From an uncultured Lachnospiraceae bacterium (lineage in GTDB: Bacteria; Bacillota; Clostridia; Lachnospirales; Lachnospiraceae), in assembly GCA_947174495.1 (NCBI GenBank), contig CAMWJC010000002.1, positions 17,679-81,678 on the forward strand: a stretch of DNA of 64,000 nt. The letters are read 5' to 3'. The notes under the pieces are model-generated. The model was not told the origin of the DNA. It saw nothing but the letters and a program-made list of their open reading frames with translations, and made no database searches. Below, piece after piece: positions 23,989-33,173 of the stretch. The first letter of the stretch is position 1. Each line of letters begins with the position of its first letter. The translations under genes were made by a program, and so were the position numbers.

Positions 23989-26133
23989 CTATCCTTCCCT
24001 GCTGCTCCCTCCGCCAAGTCTCTTCGCCAGCTTCGTATTCCGCTCCGTGGTCTTTTCATTTTTGATAGCATAATACACCGCTTTCTTTTCTCCGATTAAT
24101 ACCAGGACCTTTTTAGCCCGGGTAACTCCCGTGTAGAGAAGGTTTCTCTGAAGCATCACAAAATGACTCATGGAAAAGGGCATCACCACGATAGGATACT
24201 CCGATCCTTGTGCCTTGTGAATCGTAGTTGCATAGGCTAACGTCAGTTCGTCCAGCTCCGTCACATCGTAGACGATTTCCCTGCCGTCAAAATCTACAAC
24301 AAGCTCCCGGTCCTCCAGATCTACCCTTATGATCGTTCCTATATCCCCATTGAACACTTCTTTGTCGTAATCATTCCGTATCTGCATAACCTTGTCCCGG
24401 ATCCGATACTGAGTTCCACCCCGCCGGAGAGCCGGTCCTTCCGGATTCATAGCCTGCTGAAGGATCTGATTTAAGTTTGCCGCTCCTGCCACGCCCCGCT
24501 GCATGGGCGTCAAGACCTGAATATCCCGCAGTGCATCCGCATGATAGTATTTCGGCAGATTCACAGTACAGTATTTTACCAGCCGTTCCACGATTCCCTC
24601 GTTAGTATCTTCTCCGGCAAAAAAGAAATCCGAATCCTTTCCTCCCCGCATGTCAATGGGTTCTCCCTTATTGATCCTATGGGCGTTCATAATGATCCTG
24701 CTGCCCTGTGCCTGTCGGAAAATCCGGGTCAGTCTAACCACCGGAACGCATCCTGACTCAATAATATCTTTCAACACATTTCCCGCACCTACGCTGGGAA
24801 GCTGATCCGTATCCCCCACCATGATCAGCGTCATGTGCTCCGGAACCGCTTTCAGAAGATTGTACATCAGCATGATGTCGATCATGGAGCATTCATCCAG
24901 AATCAGTACATCCCCTTTCAGCGGATTTTCTTCATTACATTGATAGCCTTCCGGAGGCTTATACTCTAACAGGCGGTGAATGGTCTTTGCCTCCATCCCC
25001 GCCGCCTCCGACATTCGCTTTGCCGCTCTGCCGGTGGGTGCCGCCAAAATCACCTGTGCGCCGGACTCCCGATAAGCGGAAATGATTCCCAATGTGGTGG
25101 TGGTCTTTCCGGTTCCCGGTCCTCCTGTAAGAACCATCACCTTGGATACAAATGCTGTTCGTATGGCTTCCAGCTGAATCTCGTCATAAGAAATCTCTGT
25201 CTGCCGGACAACTTTCTCCATCACCATATCCACAGCCCTGTCTGTCGCCTTATTTGCTCCCAACAGATTTATCAAACGTTTTGCGCAGCCTGTCTCTGAG
25301 AAATAAAAGGGCGGCAAATAAATTGCTTCTTCATCCCGGATCACATCCCCCGTGCGGAGCATTTCATCCAAAGTAATCTCCAGTTCCGGTGACTCCACAT
25401 CCAACAGTTTCACCGCCGTATCGATCAGCTGATCCCTCTCCGCAAAGCAGTGACCGCTTTCAGAAAGCTTATTTAAGGTATAAAGAATACCGCTTCGAAG
25501 GCGGATAAAACGATCCTTCTCAATTCCCAGCTTCACCGCAATGGTATCTGCGGTCTTAAATCCGATTCCCCAGATATCGTCCGCCAGCCGATAGGGATTT
25601 TCAGTCACTACCGCAATGCTTTCCCGCCCATAGGTTTTAAAAATCTTAGTAGCATGACTGGTGCTGACCTCGTGCCCCTGTAAAAAGAGCATAATATTTT
25701 TAATTTCTTTCTGTTCCTGCCAGCTGTTTTTAATTCGCTCCACACGGACCTGTCCGATTCCCTCCACTTCGATCAACAGATCCGGCTGCTCTTCGATCAC
25801 GTCAAGAGTGTCCTTTCCGAACTTCTGCACAATCCGCTTCGCAAACTTTGGTCCAACCCCTTTGATCAAACCGCTGCCCAAATACTTTTCGATACCATAG
25901 ACGGTAGCGGGCAGCGTTTCCTCCCATTTCTCCGCTGAAAACTGTCTGCCGTATTTGCTGTCTACTTTCCAAAATCCTTCCAGAGACAAAACAGACCCCA
26001 CATGTACATCCGGCATAGCTCCTACCACTGTCACCAGATCCGAGTAATTCTTTACCTTGCACTTGATAACCGTGTAGCCGTTCTCTTCGTTCCGATATGT
26101 AATTCGCTCCACCACACAGCGCAAGTGCTCCAT
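23989..26133 (-). CDS. recD2: ATP-dependent DNA helicase RecD2
   Basis: About 714 residues from the ATG at 26133, chosen because the family begins VVERITYRNEENGYTVI; AGGGG lies nine bases before it. The frame is open further upstream, to 26244. Modules: an N-terminal OB-like region, helix-hairpin-helix repeats (GSGLIKGVGPKFAKRIV; VEGIGQVRVERI), then SF1B motor motifs: VLTGGPGTGKTTTTLGII (Walker A), DVLILDECSMID, GDTDQLPSVGAG, and late TIHKAQGSEYPIVVMP and LLYTGVTRAKK. RecD2 is the form found without RecB and RecC and works 5' to 3' in repair. Fourth or fifth gene of a minus-strand run that starts with the HTH/ART gene. Confidence 0.93.
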   Translation of the reverse strand: MEHLRCVVERITYRNEENGYTVIKCKVKNYSDLVTVVGAMPDVHVGSVLSLEGFWKVDSKYGRQFSAEKWEETLPATVYGIEKYLGSGLIKGVGPKFAKRIVQKFGKDTLDVIEEQPDLLIEVEGIGQVRVERIKNSWQEQKEIKNIMLFLQGHEVSTSHATKIFKTYGRESIAVVTENPYRLADDIWGIGFKTADTIAVKLGIEKDRFIRLRSGILYTLNKLSESGHCFAERDQLIDTAVKLLDVESPELEITLDEMLRTGDVIRDEEAIYLPPFYFSETGCAKRLINLLGANKATDRAVDMVMEKVVRQTEISYDEIQLEAIRTAFVSKVMVLTGGPGTGKTTTTLGIISAYRESGAQVILAAPTGRAAKRMSEAAGMEAKTIHRLLEYKPPEGYQCNEENPLKGDVLILDECSMIDIMLMYNLLKAVPEHMTLIMVGDTDQLPSVGAGNVLKDIIESGCVPVVRLTRIFRQAQGSRIIMNAHRINKGEPIDMRGGKDSDFFFAGEDTNEGIVERLVKYCTVNLPKYYHADALRDIQVLTPMQRGVAGAANLNQILQQAMNPEGPALRRGGTQYRIRDKVMQIRNDYDKEVFNGDIGTIIRVDLEDRELVVDFDGREIVYDVTELDELTLAYATTIHKAQGSEYPIVVMPFSMSHFVMLQRNLLYTGVTRAKKVLVLIGEKKAVYYAIKNEKTTERNTKLAKRLGGGSSREG

Positions 26134-26212
26134 CGCCAGTTTCCCCTTTCGTACATCCCATGGCATTTCCGTACTGTCCTGCATGCCTCTTTTGATCTCA
26201 CTACTGTAAATC

Positions 26213-26458
26213 TCAATACTCTTTGGTGATCTCCTTGATTCCATACTGTTTCATAAACAGATCAAGATCCTTCTGATCACGAATCAGCATGACCTCCTCA
26301 AATTTACCGGTGTGAATGTCTTTAAAGCCCGCCACCTGTTCTCCGTTGCAAATACTGCACTTTAAAACCGGTCTGCTTGTTTCCTTATCATAAGTCTTCG
26401 TTATACCTTCTGCGTCGCCTTTTCGGTTCTTTTTACGCCATCTCGCCAAAAAATCCAT
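26213..26458 (-). CDS. Uncharacterised small protein with CxxC motif
   Basis: 81 residues from the ATG at 26458. MDFLARWRKKNRK is basic; then TKTYDKET.RPVLKCSICNGEQVAGFKDIHTGKFEEVMLIRD. The CSIC pair could bind metal, but only one pair is present. Similar small proteins occur next to recD2 in related Clostridia and carry unreliable database names; I do not assign a function. Its start overlaps the end of the GNAT gene by 26 bases, so the two are co-translated. It leaves 79 bases to the RecD2 start. Confidence 0.6.
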   Translation of the reverse strand: MDFLARWRKKNRKGDAEGITKTYDKETSRPVLKCSICNGEQVAGFKDIHTGKFEEVMLIRDQKDLDLFMKQYGIKEITKEY

Positions 26459-26954
26459 GCTCGTAACACCACCATTCTTCCCCATACATCTCACATTCAC
26501 CTACAACATTAAAATCCAGCTTATTATAGGATCTGATTGCCTTCTCGTTGGTCTTACAGACCAGAAAATGTACACTCTTCTTTCCCTGCCGTTTCAATTC
26601 CTCCATCCCATACTGCAAAAGCATTCTGGCTATTCCCTGATTCTGATACTCAACCTGCACTCCTAGCCGGGACAGTTCCGCTGCCGGCATCAGTTCCTTC
26701 GTCCAGCAGGACAGACTTTCAACCGCTTCATCCCGGTCAATGGATATCGCGCCGACAATTCTGCCCTCTGCATTCTTCATGCAAAAAAGTCCGTCTCTTG
26801 CAAGGTCCCCTTCGATATCTTCTTCCCCCGGGTAATCCATGGTCCATGCGCAGCATTCCGTTCCCACCAGGGAATGATATAATTCCAATATCTCGGCTTT
26901 ATCTCCGCGATCTGCTCTTTGGAATGTCAGATCTGTATTGTCTTTATTTTTCAT
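26433..26954 (-). CDS. GNAT family N-acetyltransferase
   Basis: 173 residues with the GNAT acetyl-CoA fold: GRIVGAISIDRD, then a long strand LGVQVEYQNQGIARMLLQYGMEEL whose QNQGIA is the pyrophosphate-binding loop, and VCKTNEKAIRSYNKLDFNVVGE, the family's late NxxAxxxYxKxGF pattern. GGGAGAAGATGA precedes the ATG. It overlaps the upstream gene by 11 bases and the downstream small gene by 26. The acceptor substrate cannot be told. Confidence 0.88.
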   Translation of the reverse strand: MKNKDNTDLTFQRADRGDKAEILELYHSLVGTECCAWTMDYPGEEDIEGDLARDGLFCMKNAEGRIVGAISIDRDEAVESLSCWTKELMPAAELSRLGVQVEYQNQGIARMLLQYGMEELKRQGKKSVHFLVCKTNEKAIRSYNKLDFNVVGECEMYGEEWWCYEHGFFGEMA

Positions 26955-27438
26955 TCATCTTCTCCCTTTTAATCAGTTCCCTCAGAATCTCCACACCACG
27001 CTGTGTGTAGTCTTCTTCTCTTAATTGATTAGCCTCCATAATACGCTCAATGGCTTTTGCCGGATCCAGGGAATGGTATGGATAATACAGTTTTTTTAAT
27101 TCTCCAGGCTTAATCATCTTATACAGCTTCTTACTGCTGACCTCACGTGTATAACTCCAATATCGATAAAGATAACCCATCCAATATAATTCTTCTTTAT
27201 CATACTTTACTTTACCATAATCACTCTTTCCAAACTGGGCATCAATTTCATTGATCACATCAATCTGACCGGTGGTTTCAAACAAAAATCCTTCTCCATC
27301 CATCCTCTGCGCCACATCAGAAAACATGAAACGTCTTAAAAAAATTGGAGAAGAACATTCCACTTTTTCTTTTGATAGGGAAAATAATTCTCCCTGGTAT
27401 CTGCACAATTTCAGTCCATAATCATCAAAATTTTTCAC
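26944..27438 (-). CDS. Uncharacterised partner of the HTH/ART-like gene
   Basis: About 165 residues. I place the start at a GTG at 27438, with GAGGAG eight bases upstream; it overlaps the stop codon of the preceding gene by one base (TAGTG). The protein begins VKNFDDYGLKLCRYQGELF and has a helical C-terminal half (ELYWMGYLYRYWSYTREVSSKKLYKMI, then LDPAKAIERIMEANQ). There is no known motif I can name. The tight coupling to the HTH/DUF3990-like gene suggests an interacting pair, such as toxin and antitoxin, but which would be which is not clear from sequence. Confidence 0.55.
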   Translation of the reverse strand: MKNFDDYGLKLCRYQGELFSLSKEKVECSSPIFLRRFMFSDVAQRMDGEGFLFETTGQIDVINEIDAQFGKSDYGKVKYDKEELYWMGYLYRYWSYTREVSSKKLYKMIKPGELKKLYYPYHSLDPAKAIERIMEANQLREEDYTQRGVEILRELIKREKMNEK

Positions 27439-28292
27439 TACAAAATCTCCTCTATATACTGCCCCTGGCCACGGTACTCTTTTCTGGCTATTTTTACTTT
27501 GTCCTGACTCACTTCCATAGACTCCTTTTTTGATTGCAGATAGTAGTCCTTTTCCTCCTGCACCAAATAACAATGTTCCAATATCTGCACCTGACTCAAT
27601 GCCTTTTGTGTTACAAAAACATATTGATTACCAAGGTTTGTCGCAGACAAACAATGCTGGCACTGCAAATCTGTAATTTCACCATCAATAAAGCTGTCTA
27701 TAATCTCAAACATTCTATTATCAGCAATAGGTGCTATGATATAATCTATTCCCTTCATACTCTCAATCAATTCCAAAATAACTCTTGAATTGCGAAATTC
27801 TTCCAGTCGTCCTCTGAAAAATGCAATCATAAGCATCCATTCACGATTTACCCCAAACCATCTGGCTTTCAGACCCTCTTTATGGAAATTAACAATGTAA
27901 AGAGAAGAATTCGGAAAATTTGCTACAAACATGGCCGATTGTTCCAGACTTTCTCCACAATAAAAACCCTGTCCAAAATCATTATTTTTCTTTGATTTCT
28001 CTATAGTAAGCGCTCCTTCAATCTGCGTTTTCGCTCCATGAAATAAAATGATGTGTGAATCGTCCGAATAATCCTCCCTGTACAGCTGTTCTTTTATTTT
28101 GCTTAGACGAATCTTTTTTTGGAAAACCATACGATAAAAAGCTGCTAAATTTGCATCGGTTATTTTACTCTCATCCTCTTTCCAGCGATTCATGGACATT
28201 CTGGATACGCCTATTTCCTCTGCGATTTCCTCCACAGTCATTCCAAGCAATTCTCGTACAATTTCTATATCTCTCCAAAATTGAACTTTCAT
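27438..28292 (-). CDS. HTH regulator fused to DUF3990-like (ADP-ribosyltransferase fold) domain
   Basis: 284 residues. Residues 10-60 form an XRE-like helix-turn-helix (GMTVEEIAEEIGVSRMSMNRWK). From about residue 82 the sequence IILFHGAKTQIEG, KNNDFGQGFYCGESLEQSAMFV and YIVNF matches the DUF3990 layout, a predicted ADP-ribosyltransferase-like fold in which the His-Gly and the Phe-Gly-x-Gly-Phe-Tyr segments line the NAD site. Fusion of a DNA-binding part and a possible NAD-using part in one chain is unusual and points to an autoregulated stress or toxin-antitoxin module. A 15-base palindrome lies just upstream of the start. AAAGGA-like sequence precedes the ATG. Confidence 0.6.
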   Translation of the reverse strand: MKVQFWRDIEIVRELLGMTVEEIAEEIGVSRMSMNRWKEDESKITDANLAAFYRMVFQKKIRLSKIKEQLYREDYSDDSHIILFHGAKTQIEGALTIEKSKKNNDFGQGFYCGESLEQSAMFVANFPNSSLYIVNFHKEGLKARWFGVNREWMLMIAFFRGRLEEFRNSRVILELIESMKGIDYIIAPIADNRMFEIIDSFIDGEITDLQCQHCLSATNLGNQYVFVTQKALSQVQILEHCYLVQEEKDYYLQSKKESMEVSQDKVKIARKEYRGQGQYIEEIL

Positions 28293-28312
28293 GTTAGCTT
28301 TCCTCTTTACCT

Positions 28313-28348
28313 AAAACTTGTTTGTAACATATTTTACAAACAAGTTTT
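28313..28348 (-). promoter_or_regulatory. Palindromic operator upstream of the HTH/ART-like gene
   Basis: A perfect inverted repeat of 15 bases (AAAACTTGTTTGTAA and its complement) around a 6-base spacer, ending 21 bases before the start codon. A further half-site, TTACAAATAAGTTTT, follows at 28379-28393, overlapping the stop of the nitroreductase gene. The position suits autoregulation by the helix-turn-helix protein; that link is inferred. Confidence 0.65.
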
Positions 28349-28378
28349 GACCTTGTCAAATGTAGTGCGTCACATATG

Positions 28379-29050
28379 TTACAAATAAGTTTTGTGCTCT
28401 TTGTAATATTCCGCACCAACCTGAAAATGATACTTCACAATTCCCAGATCCACCTTACTGAAAACACCGCCCTTATCCCGGATATTCACTGTGCCATCCG
28501 TCTGATATTGAATCTCAAATTTCTGCTGATTGATTGCCGTCGGTGCCAGAAGCGCCATCTCAACACCGTATTGGAACCACTCCGGTCTCTCCTCTCCCCC
28601 GCTGGTCACCTGGTCTGCAGTCTTTGACTTTCTTTGATTCCCCTGTGTTGCGCCATATCCAATGGCAATGGAAATCACCAATCTCTCGCCTGCTCCAACG
28701 TTGGCACCAATATTCTTGCGATTAAACGTGCCCGCCCAGCAAGTATTTAATCCAAGCTTCTGCGCAAAGAGCACCAACTGTTCCCCATAATATCCAATCC
28801 GCTCTTCCAGTGTCTCGTCATCGGCTCCCACACAAGCGATTACGCTGGGTGTGCTGGAAAGCCCCATTGCTTTATTCAAAAGCTTGTTATAGGTATTTCC
28901 CGCATCTTCTATAAACTGTAAATGCAGATTTCCGGCAGCATTCAGTTCTTCTATTTTGGACTTTAACTGCTCCTGCTTTTCCGGTTCAATTTTCTTCTTC
29001 TCATAATTGCGCACGGAATGACGTGCTTTGATTGCTTCGATTTCTGTCAT
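28379..29050 (-). CDS. Nitroreductase family protein
   Basis: 223 residues. The start MTEIEAIKARHSVRNYEKKKI is the FMN-binding beginning of the nitroreductase family (RxSxRxY), followed by GAQLVLFAQKLGLNTCWAGTF and IAIGYGATQ, which are also family features. It probably reduces nitro compounds, quinones or similar with NAD(P)H in the cytoplasm. It follows the HNH gene after 15 bases and ends inside a repeated half-site of the operator of the next gene. Real substrate unknown. Confidence 0.88.
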   Translation of the reverse strand: MTEIEAIKARHSVRNYEKKKIEPEKQEQLKSKIEELNAAGNLHLQFIEDAGNTYNKLLNKAMGLSSTPSVIACVGADDETLEERIGYYGEQLVLFAQKLGLNTCWAGTFNRKNIGANVGAGERLVISIAIGYGATQGNQRKSKTADQVTSGGEERPEWFQYGVEMALLAPTAINQQKFEIQYQTDGTVNIRDKGGVFSKVDLGIVKYHFQVGAEYYKEHKTYL

Positions 29051-29065
29051 AATAAGTCTCCTTTT

Positions 29066-30256
29066 TTATTTATTCACAACACTTCTATTCCAAACCTCAT
29101 ATCCCTGCCTTCTGGCCGAATCATATACCGGCTGCATATTTTTCTGCAGGATATTATAAAATTCAATTTCTGTATTTCCTTTTCTATATAGTTCCTGTCC
29201 AGCCCACAAGGAATGCAGATTATCTCTGTAACATGCCTCATATAATCTTCGTATTCTATCCTTCTCATGAATCAAGCCATACATAATATATTGATTTCTG
29301 GCAAAGCGTTCAAAGAACGGATCCCACTTTGGCAATTTATTACTTTTTAATGAATTCAGCGATGAGTCCATAGGCATCAGATTCCACAACTCATCATTCA
29401 TCACAAATGACCAGGGAATAAAATGATCCACATCATATTGTTTGGGAACTACAGACTTGTCCGTAAACACATCTTTCACTTCGCTTACCTGCAAAATTCC
29501 TTCCCATAGTTTCCGAACATTATTCAGCTTGCGCATTTTCTCATCCATTGAAACCAGCTTATATACGAGCCCCGGCACCTCCGGATTATTATTCTGCAGC
29601 CATTTTACCTTTTCATACTGAATCCATCCGAGTATTGACACCGTCTGATCCTGAATCATCTCCACCCAGGCGTCCTGAAAATAAACTTTTTTCTTCAGCT
29701 TACTTTCCTTTCCCAACGTATAAGGTAAAAGCACGACCTCACGGTTAATTCTCTCAATGTAAGTAATCATTCTTCGGGGACTTCCCCAATCAGCAGTTTC
29801 TTCACTTTTATGAAAGAATCCAGCCAACGCTCTATATGGAACCATATTGGTCAGCTGTTCCTTGAAAACCTTCAACTCATCTTTATGCGCTACAATAGCA
29901 TTCTTGATTTCTACTTTAGATGCATTTGCAGGAAGGTCTGAAAGCTCTGTCAATCTTAAAACCGCTCTCTCCAATCCATCTCTAACTTGTCCATCTGACA
30001 GCATACCGCTCAAATGGATATGAAACTCCCTTACCGAGTACCAGGCATTGCAAATCATCTCATTAATGACTGCATCAAAAGTTGTTTCCCTAATTCCTTC
30101 CGAAATCACCTGTACGATTGCTTCCAGCCAATAGAACTTGTAACAATAGGACGGATCCTTCATCATCAGAGAAAATGACTCAATATCAAGTGTATTATAA
30201 TATTTTCCATCTATTGTTAATGTATATCCGGCTTTCGAAGAATCAAATTCAGCCAT
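29066..30256 (-). CDS. HNH-type endonuclease domain protein
   Basis: 396 residues. The C-terminal third has an HNH-like motif: VDHFIPWSFVMNDELWNLMP (Asp277, His278, Asn292) followed by LNSLKSNKLP, matching the DH...N...NxxKxxxLP layout of HNH nucleases. The N-terminal 270 residues are mainly helical with no family I recognise. GAGGTGA precedes the ATG at proper spacing although the start lies 40 bases inside the methyltransferase gene, so the two are co-expressed. Methyltransferase plus HNH nuclease could be a modification-restriction-like pair, but the methyltransferase looks like a small-molecule enzyme, so this stays open. Confidence 0.7.
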   Translation of the reverse strand: MAEFDSSKAGYTLTIDGKYYNTLDIESFSLMMKDPSYCYKFYWLEAIVQVISEGIRETTFDAVINEMICNAWYSVREFHIHLSGMLSDGQVRDGLERAVLRLTELSDLPANASKVEIKNAIVAHKDELKVFKEQLTNMVPYRALAGFFHKSEETADWGSPRRMITYIERINREVVLLPYTLGKESKLKKKVYFQDAWVEMIQDQTVSILGWIQYEKVKWLQNNNPEVPGLVYKLVSMDEKMRKLNNVRKLWEGILQVSEVKDVFTDKSVVPKQYDVDHFIPWSFVMNDELWNLMPMDSSLNSLKSNKLPKWDPFFERFARNQYIMYGLIHEKDRIRRLYEACYRDNLHSLWAGQELYRKGNTEIEFYNILQKNMQPVYDSARRQGYEVWNRSVVNK

Positions 30257-30819
30257 TTCTCATCACCTCTTCCCGGTCTCACATCATCAGTTATCCAGCA
30301 TTCCTCTACTTGTAGCCTTTCTATACCTCGTATACAATCTGTAAATGTTTCTGCTGTAAAATCTGTAAAGAACCTGCCGTTGCGCTCCCCCTCAAACTCA
30401 CCATATTTGAAGGAAGTATATATTACCCCATCCGATTTTAATGCTGCTGCCATTTTCCGCAGAACAGCTCCTTGTTCTCTCTTTGGAAGATGCAGGATAG
30501 AAGCGCATGCCCATATACCATCATATCGATCTACTGCATCAAGTTCAGAAAACAACATTTGCCTTACTTCTGTCCCCGTATACCTGCTAGCAATTTTGCA
30601 CAGCTCCTCTGAGCCATCCACTGCATCCACATGAAATCCCTTCTCAAGGAAATACTTAGTGTCACGGCCTGAACCACATCCAAAGTCAAGAATCCTGCCA
30701 TCATAAGGTAAAAGACGCAGGAATTTATCTTGTATTTCCATGAAACCAACATCTACTGTATCTTCTACAAAAGCTTCCGCATTCTTGTTATAAAATTCTA
30801 ATGTTTTATTTTGCAGCAT
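30217..30819 (-). CDS. Class I SAM-dependent methyltransferase
   Basis: 200 residues, full-length for a small class I methyltransferase. Motif I is RILDFGCGSGRDTKYFLEKG, then VDAVDGSEELC, IWACASILHLPK and GVIYTSFKYGE. It lacks DNA methyltransferase motifs such as DPPY or NPPF, so it is more likely to act on a small molecule, RNA or protein. GAGG lies 7 bases before the ATG. It is the first gene of an apparent operon with the HNH gene (40-base overlap) and the nitroreductase. Confidence 0.85.
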   Translation of the reverse strand: MLQNKTLEFYNKNAEAFVEDTVDVGFMEIQDKFLRLLPYDGRILDFGCGSGRDTKYFLEKGFHVDAVDGSEELCKIASRYTGTEVRQMLFSELDAVDRYDGIWACASILHLPKREQGAVLRKMAAALKSDGVIYTSFKYGEFEGERNGRFFTDFTAETFTDCIRGIERLQVEECWITDDVRPGRGDEKWLNLILRKPDIH

Positions 30820-31010
30820 ATAAATCCCTCACAGATTGATTTTAAAGTAATTGCCAGCTATTTACAATGCATATTTGCAGACTTATTCTTATCGGGCATA
30901 CAATTAAAAAAACTCAAAGAAATCCACTATTTATAATGCAAAAAAAGAACCAAACAGCATTACGTACCGTTCAGTCCTTTCTTTATCATGATTATCTTTG
31001 ATATTCTTTT

Positions 31011-33158
31011 TTAGTTTTTCTCCATTGCCTCTGCCACATCCGCTTCACAGCTTCTCATCGCCTGGATCGTCTTATCAAAAAGATCATCCAGCTCCCAGCC
31101 GAGCATCTCTGCCCCCTGAGAAATAATGTCTCTGGAACAGCCAGCTGCAAATTTCTTATCCTTAAATTTCTTTTTCAGGCTCTTGACTTCCATGTCCATG
31201 GTGCTCTTAGACGGACGCATCAAAGCGCAGGACCAGATCAAACCGGTAAGCTCATCTGCTGCAAAGAGTACCTTTTCCATCTCAAGCTTCGGTTCTTCCT
31301 CACTGCAGATTCCATATCCATGAGAGCAGATTGCATAGATCATATCTTCGCTCACCCCTGCCTCACGCAGAAGTTCAGGTGCCTTCTTGCAGTGTTCCTC
31401 GGGATAAAGTTCAAAATCAATGTCATGGAGAAGTCCGGTAATGCCCCAGAATTCTTCTTCCTCCCCATAGCCCAGTTCTTTCGCATACCAGCGCATCACA
31501 CCTTCTACCGTCAGCGCGTGCTGAATATGGAAAGGCTCCTTATTATATTTCTTTAACAGTTCCAGCGCCTGTTCCCTGGAAATGCTGCTCTGCTTCGCCT
31601 CGCGGGCTACCTGCTTTTTCTCGGTCTTTACACTGTCAGAGGGCTTTTTGTCCAAACTCTTCATGGTGGGGAACAGCAATACATCCCTGATTGCCGGTGA
31701 GTTCGTAAGAAGCATCACCAGCCGGTCAATTCCGTACCCGATACCACCGGTAGGCGGCATTCCGATCTCCAGTGCATTTAGGAAATCCTCATCGGTGGTG
31801 TTTGCCTCCTCATCACCTGCTGCCAACGCAGCTTCCTGCGCTTTGAAACGCTCTCTCTGATCGATAGGATCGTTAAGCTCAGAATAAGCGTTACACATTT
31901 CCCTTCCGGTGATAAACAATTCAAAACGTTCCACATAATCCGGCTTGTCCGGTTTTCTCTTGGTAAGGGGAGAAATTTCAACCGGATGATCCATAACAAA
32001 GGTAGGCTGAACCAGATGTTCCTCCACAAACTCTTCAAAGAACAAATTCAGGATATCGCCCTTGGTATGGCGGTCCTCATAGTGAACCTCCTTCTCGTCA
32101 GCCAGCTTCTTAGCCGCTTCTGTATCCGGCACCTGATCAAAGTCAATACCGGTATATTTCTTAACTGCATCAATCATGGTCAAACGCTCAAAAGGCTTGC
32201 CAAGATCGATCATATGCTCGCCATAGGGAACTGTGGTTGTCCCACAGACTTCCTGTGCCACATAGCGGAACATATTCTCTGTCAGATCCATCATACCATT
32301 GTAGTCCGTGTACGCCTGATACAACTCCATCAGGGTAAATTCCGGATTATGTCTGGTGTCCAGTCCTTCATTTCTAAACACACGGCCGATCTCATAAACG
32401 CGCTCCAGACCGCCTACGATCAGCCTCTTTAAATACAGTTCCAGAGAAATACGCAGCTTTACATCCTCGTCCAGAGCATTGAAATGGGTCTCAAAAGGCC
32501 TTGCTGCTGCACCACCTGCATTGGATACCAGCATAGGTGTCTCAACCTCCATAAAGCCCTGATCATCCAAATATCTACGAATTGCAGAAATAATCTTTGA
32601 CCTCTTTACAAAGGTTTCCTTCACCTCTTCGTTCATGATCAGATCCGTATATCTCTGCCGATAGCGAATATCCGTATTGGTCAGGCCGTGATACTTCTCC
32701 GGCAGGATCTGCAGGCTCTTGGAAAGAAGAGTAACCTTGGAAGCATGGATAGAAATTTCTTCGGTTTTTGTTTTAAATACTTCCCCGACGATTCCTACGA
32801 TATCACCTACGTCAAATTTCTTGAAATCAGCATAAGGCTCTTCCCCTACACTGTCCCGCGCCACATAAACTTGAATATCTCCCTTAAGATCCTGAATATT
32901 ACAGAAGGACGCCTTTCCCATCACACGTTTCTGCATGATACGTCCGGCAATCGATACAATCTGGCCTTCCATCTGCTCATAATTTTCTTTAATATCCCTG
33001 CTGTGCGCTGTCACGTCATACTTGGTGATTTGAAAGGGATCTTTTCCCGCCTCCTGAAGTGCGGCAAGCTTCTCACGCTTAATCTTAAGAAGCTGATTAA
33101 TATCCTGCTCCTGCTGTCCTTTATTATTTTGTGGTTGATTATTCTGTTGTACTGCCAC
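31011..33158 (-). CDS. lysS: Lysine-tRNA ligase fused to a C-terminal HD hydrolase domain
   Basis: About 715 residues; bacterial class II LysRS normally has about 500. Residues 1-150 are the anticodon-binding OB domain ([19 protein letters not shown]), followed by the catalytic core: motif 1 region [10 protein letters not shown], motif 2 [22 protein letters not shown], motif 3 [13 protein letters not shown]. From about residue 547 an HD domain follows: [13 protein letters not shown], then GLLHDIDFE (His578-Asp579), SHGYG (His613), and FAADE (Asp635), so the metal-binding set is complete. I chose the GTG at 33158 (AGGAG eight bases upstream) over a GTG at 33167. It lies 15 bases after greA. 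HD domains often hydrolyse phosphate esters of nucleotides; the substrate is unknown. Confidence 0.93.
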   Translation of the reverse strand: MAVQQNNQPQNNKGQQEQDINQLLKIKREKLAALQEAGKDPFQITKYDVTAHSRDIKENYEQMEGQIVSIAGRIMQKRVMGKASFCNIQDLKGDIQVYVARDSVGEEPYADFKKFDVGDIVGIVGEVFKTKTEEISIHASKVTLLSKSLQILPEKYHGLTNTDIRYRQRYTDLIMNEEVKETFVKRSKIISAIRRYLDDQGFMEVETPMLVSNAGGAAARPFETHFNALDEDVKLRISLELYLKRLIVGGLERVYEIGRVFRNEGLDTRHNPEFTLMELYQAYTDYNGMMDLTENMFRYVAQEVCGTTTVPYGEHMIDLGKPFERLTMIDAVKKYTGIDFDQVPDTEAAKKLADEKEVHYEDRHTKGDILNLFFEEFVEEHLVQPTFVMDHPVEISPLTKRKPDKPDYVERFELFITGREMCNAYSELNDPIDQRERFKAQEAALAAGDEEANTTDEDFLNALEIGMPPTGGIGYGIDRLVMLLTNSPAIRDVLLFPTMKSLDKKPSDSVKTEKKQVAREAKQSSISREQALELLKKYNKEPFHIQHALTVEGVMRWYAKELGYGEEEEFWGITGLLHDIDFELYPEEHCKKAPELLREAGVSEDMIYAICSHGYGICSEEEPKLEMEKVLFAADELTGLIWSCALMRPSKSTMDMEVKSLKKKFKDKKFAAGCSRDIISQGAEMLGWELDDLFDKTIQAMRSCEADVAEAMEKN

Positions 33159-33173
33159 GTTATACACTCCTTA

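Noticed and set aside
29066-30819. HNH gene as evidence for a prophage
   Set aside because: No terminase, portal, capsid, integrase or attachment sites nearby.
30946-31010. Terminator after lysS
   Set aside because: AAAGAA and TTTCTTT ends can pair but the interior does not form a clean stem, so I did not list it.
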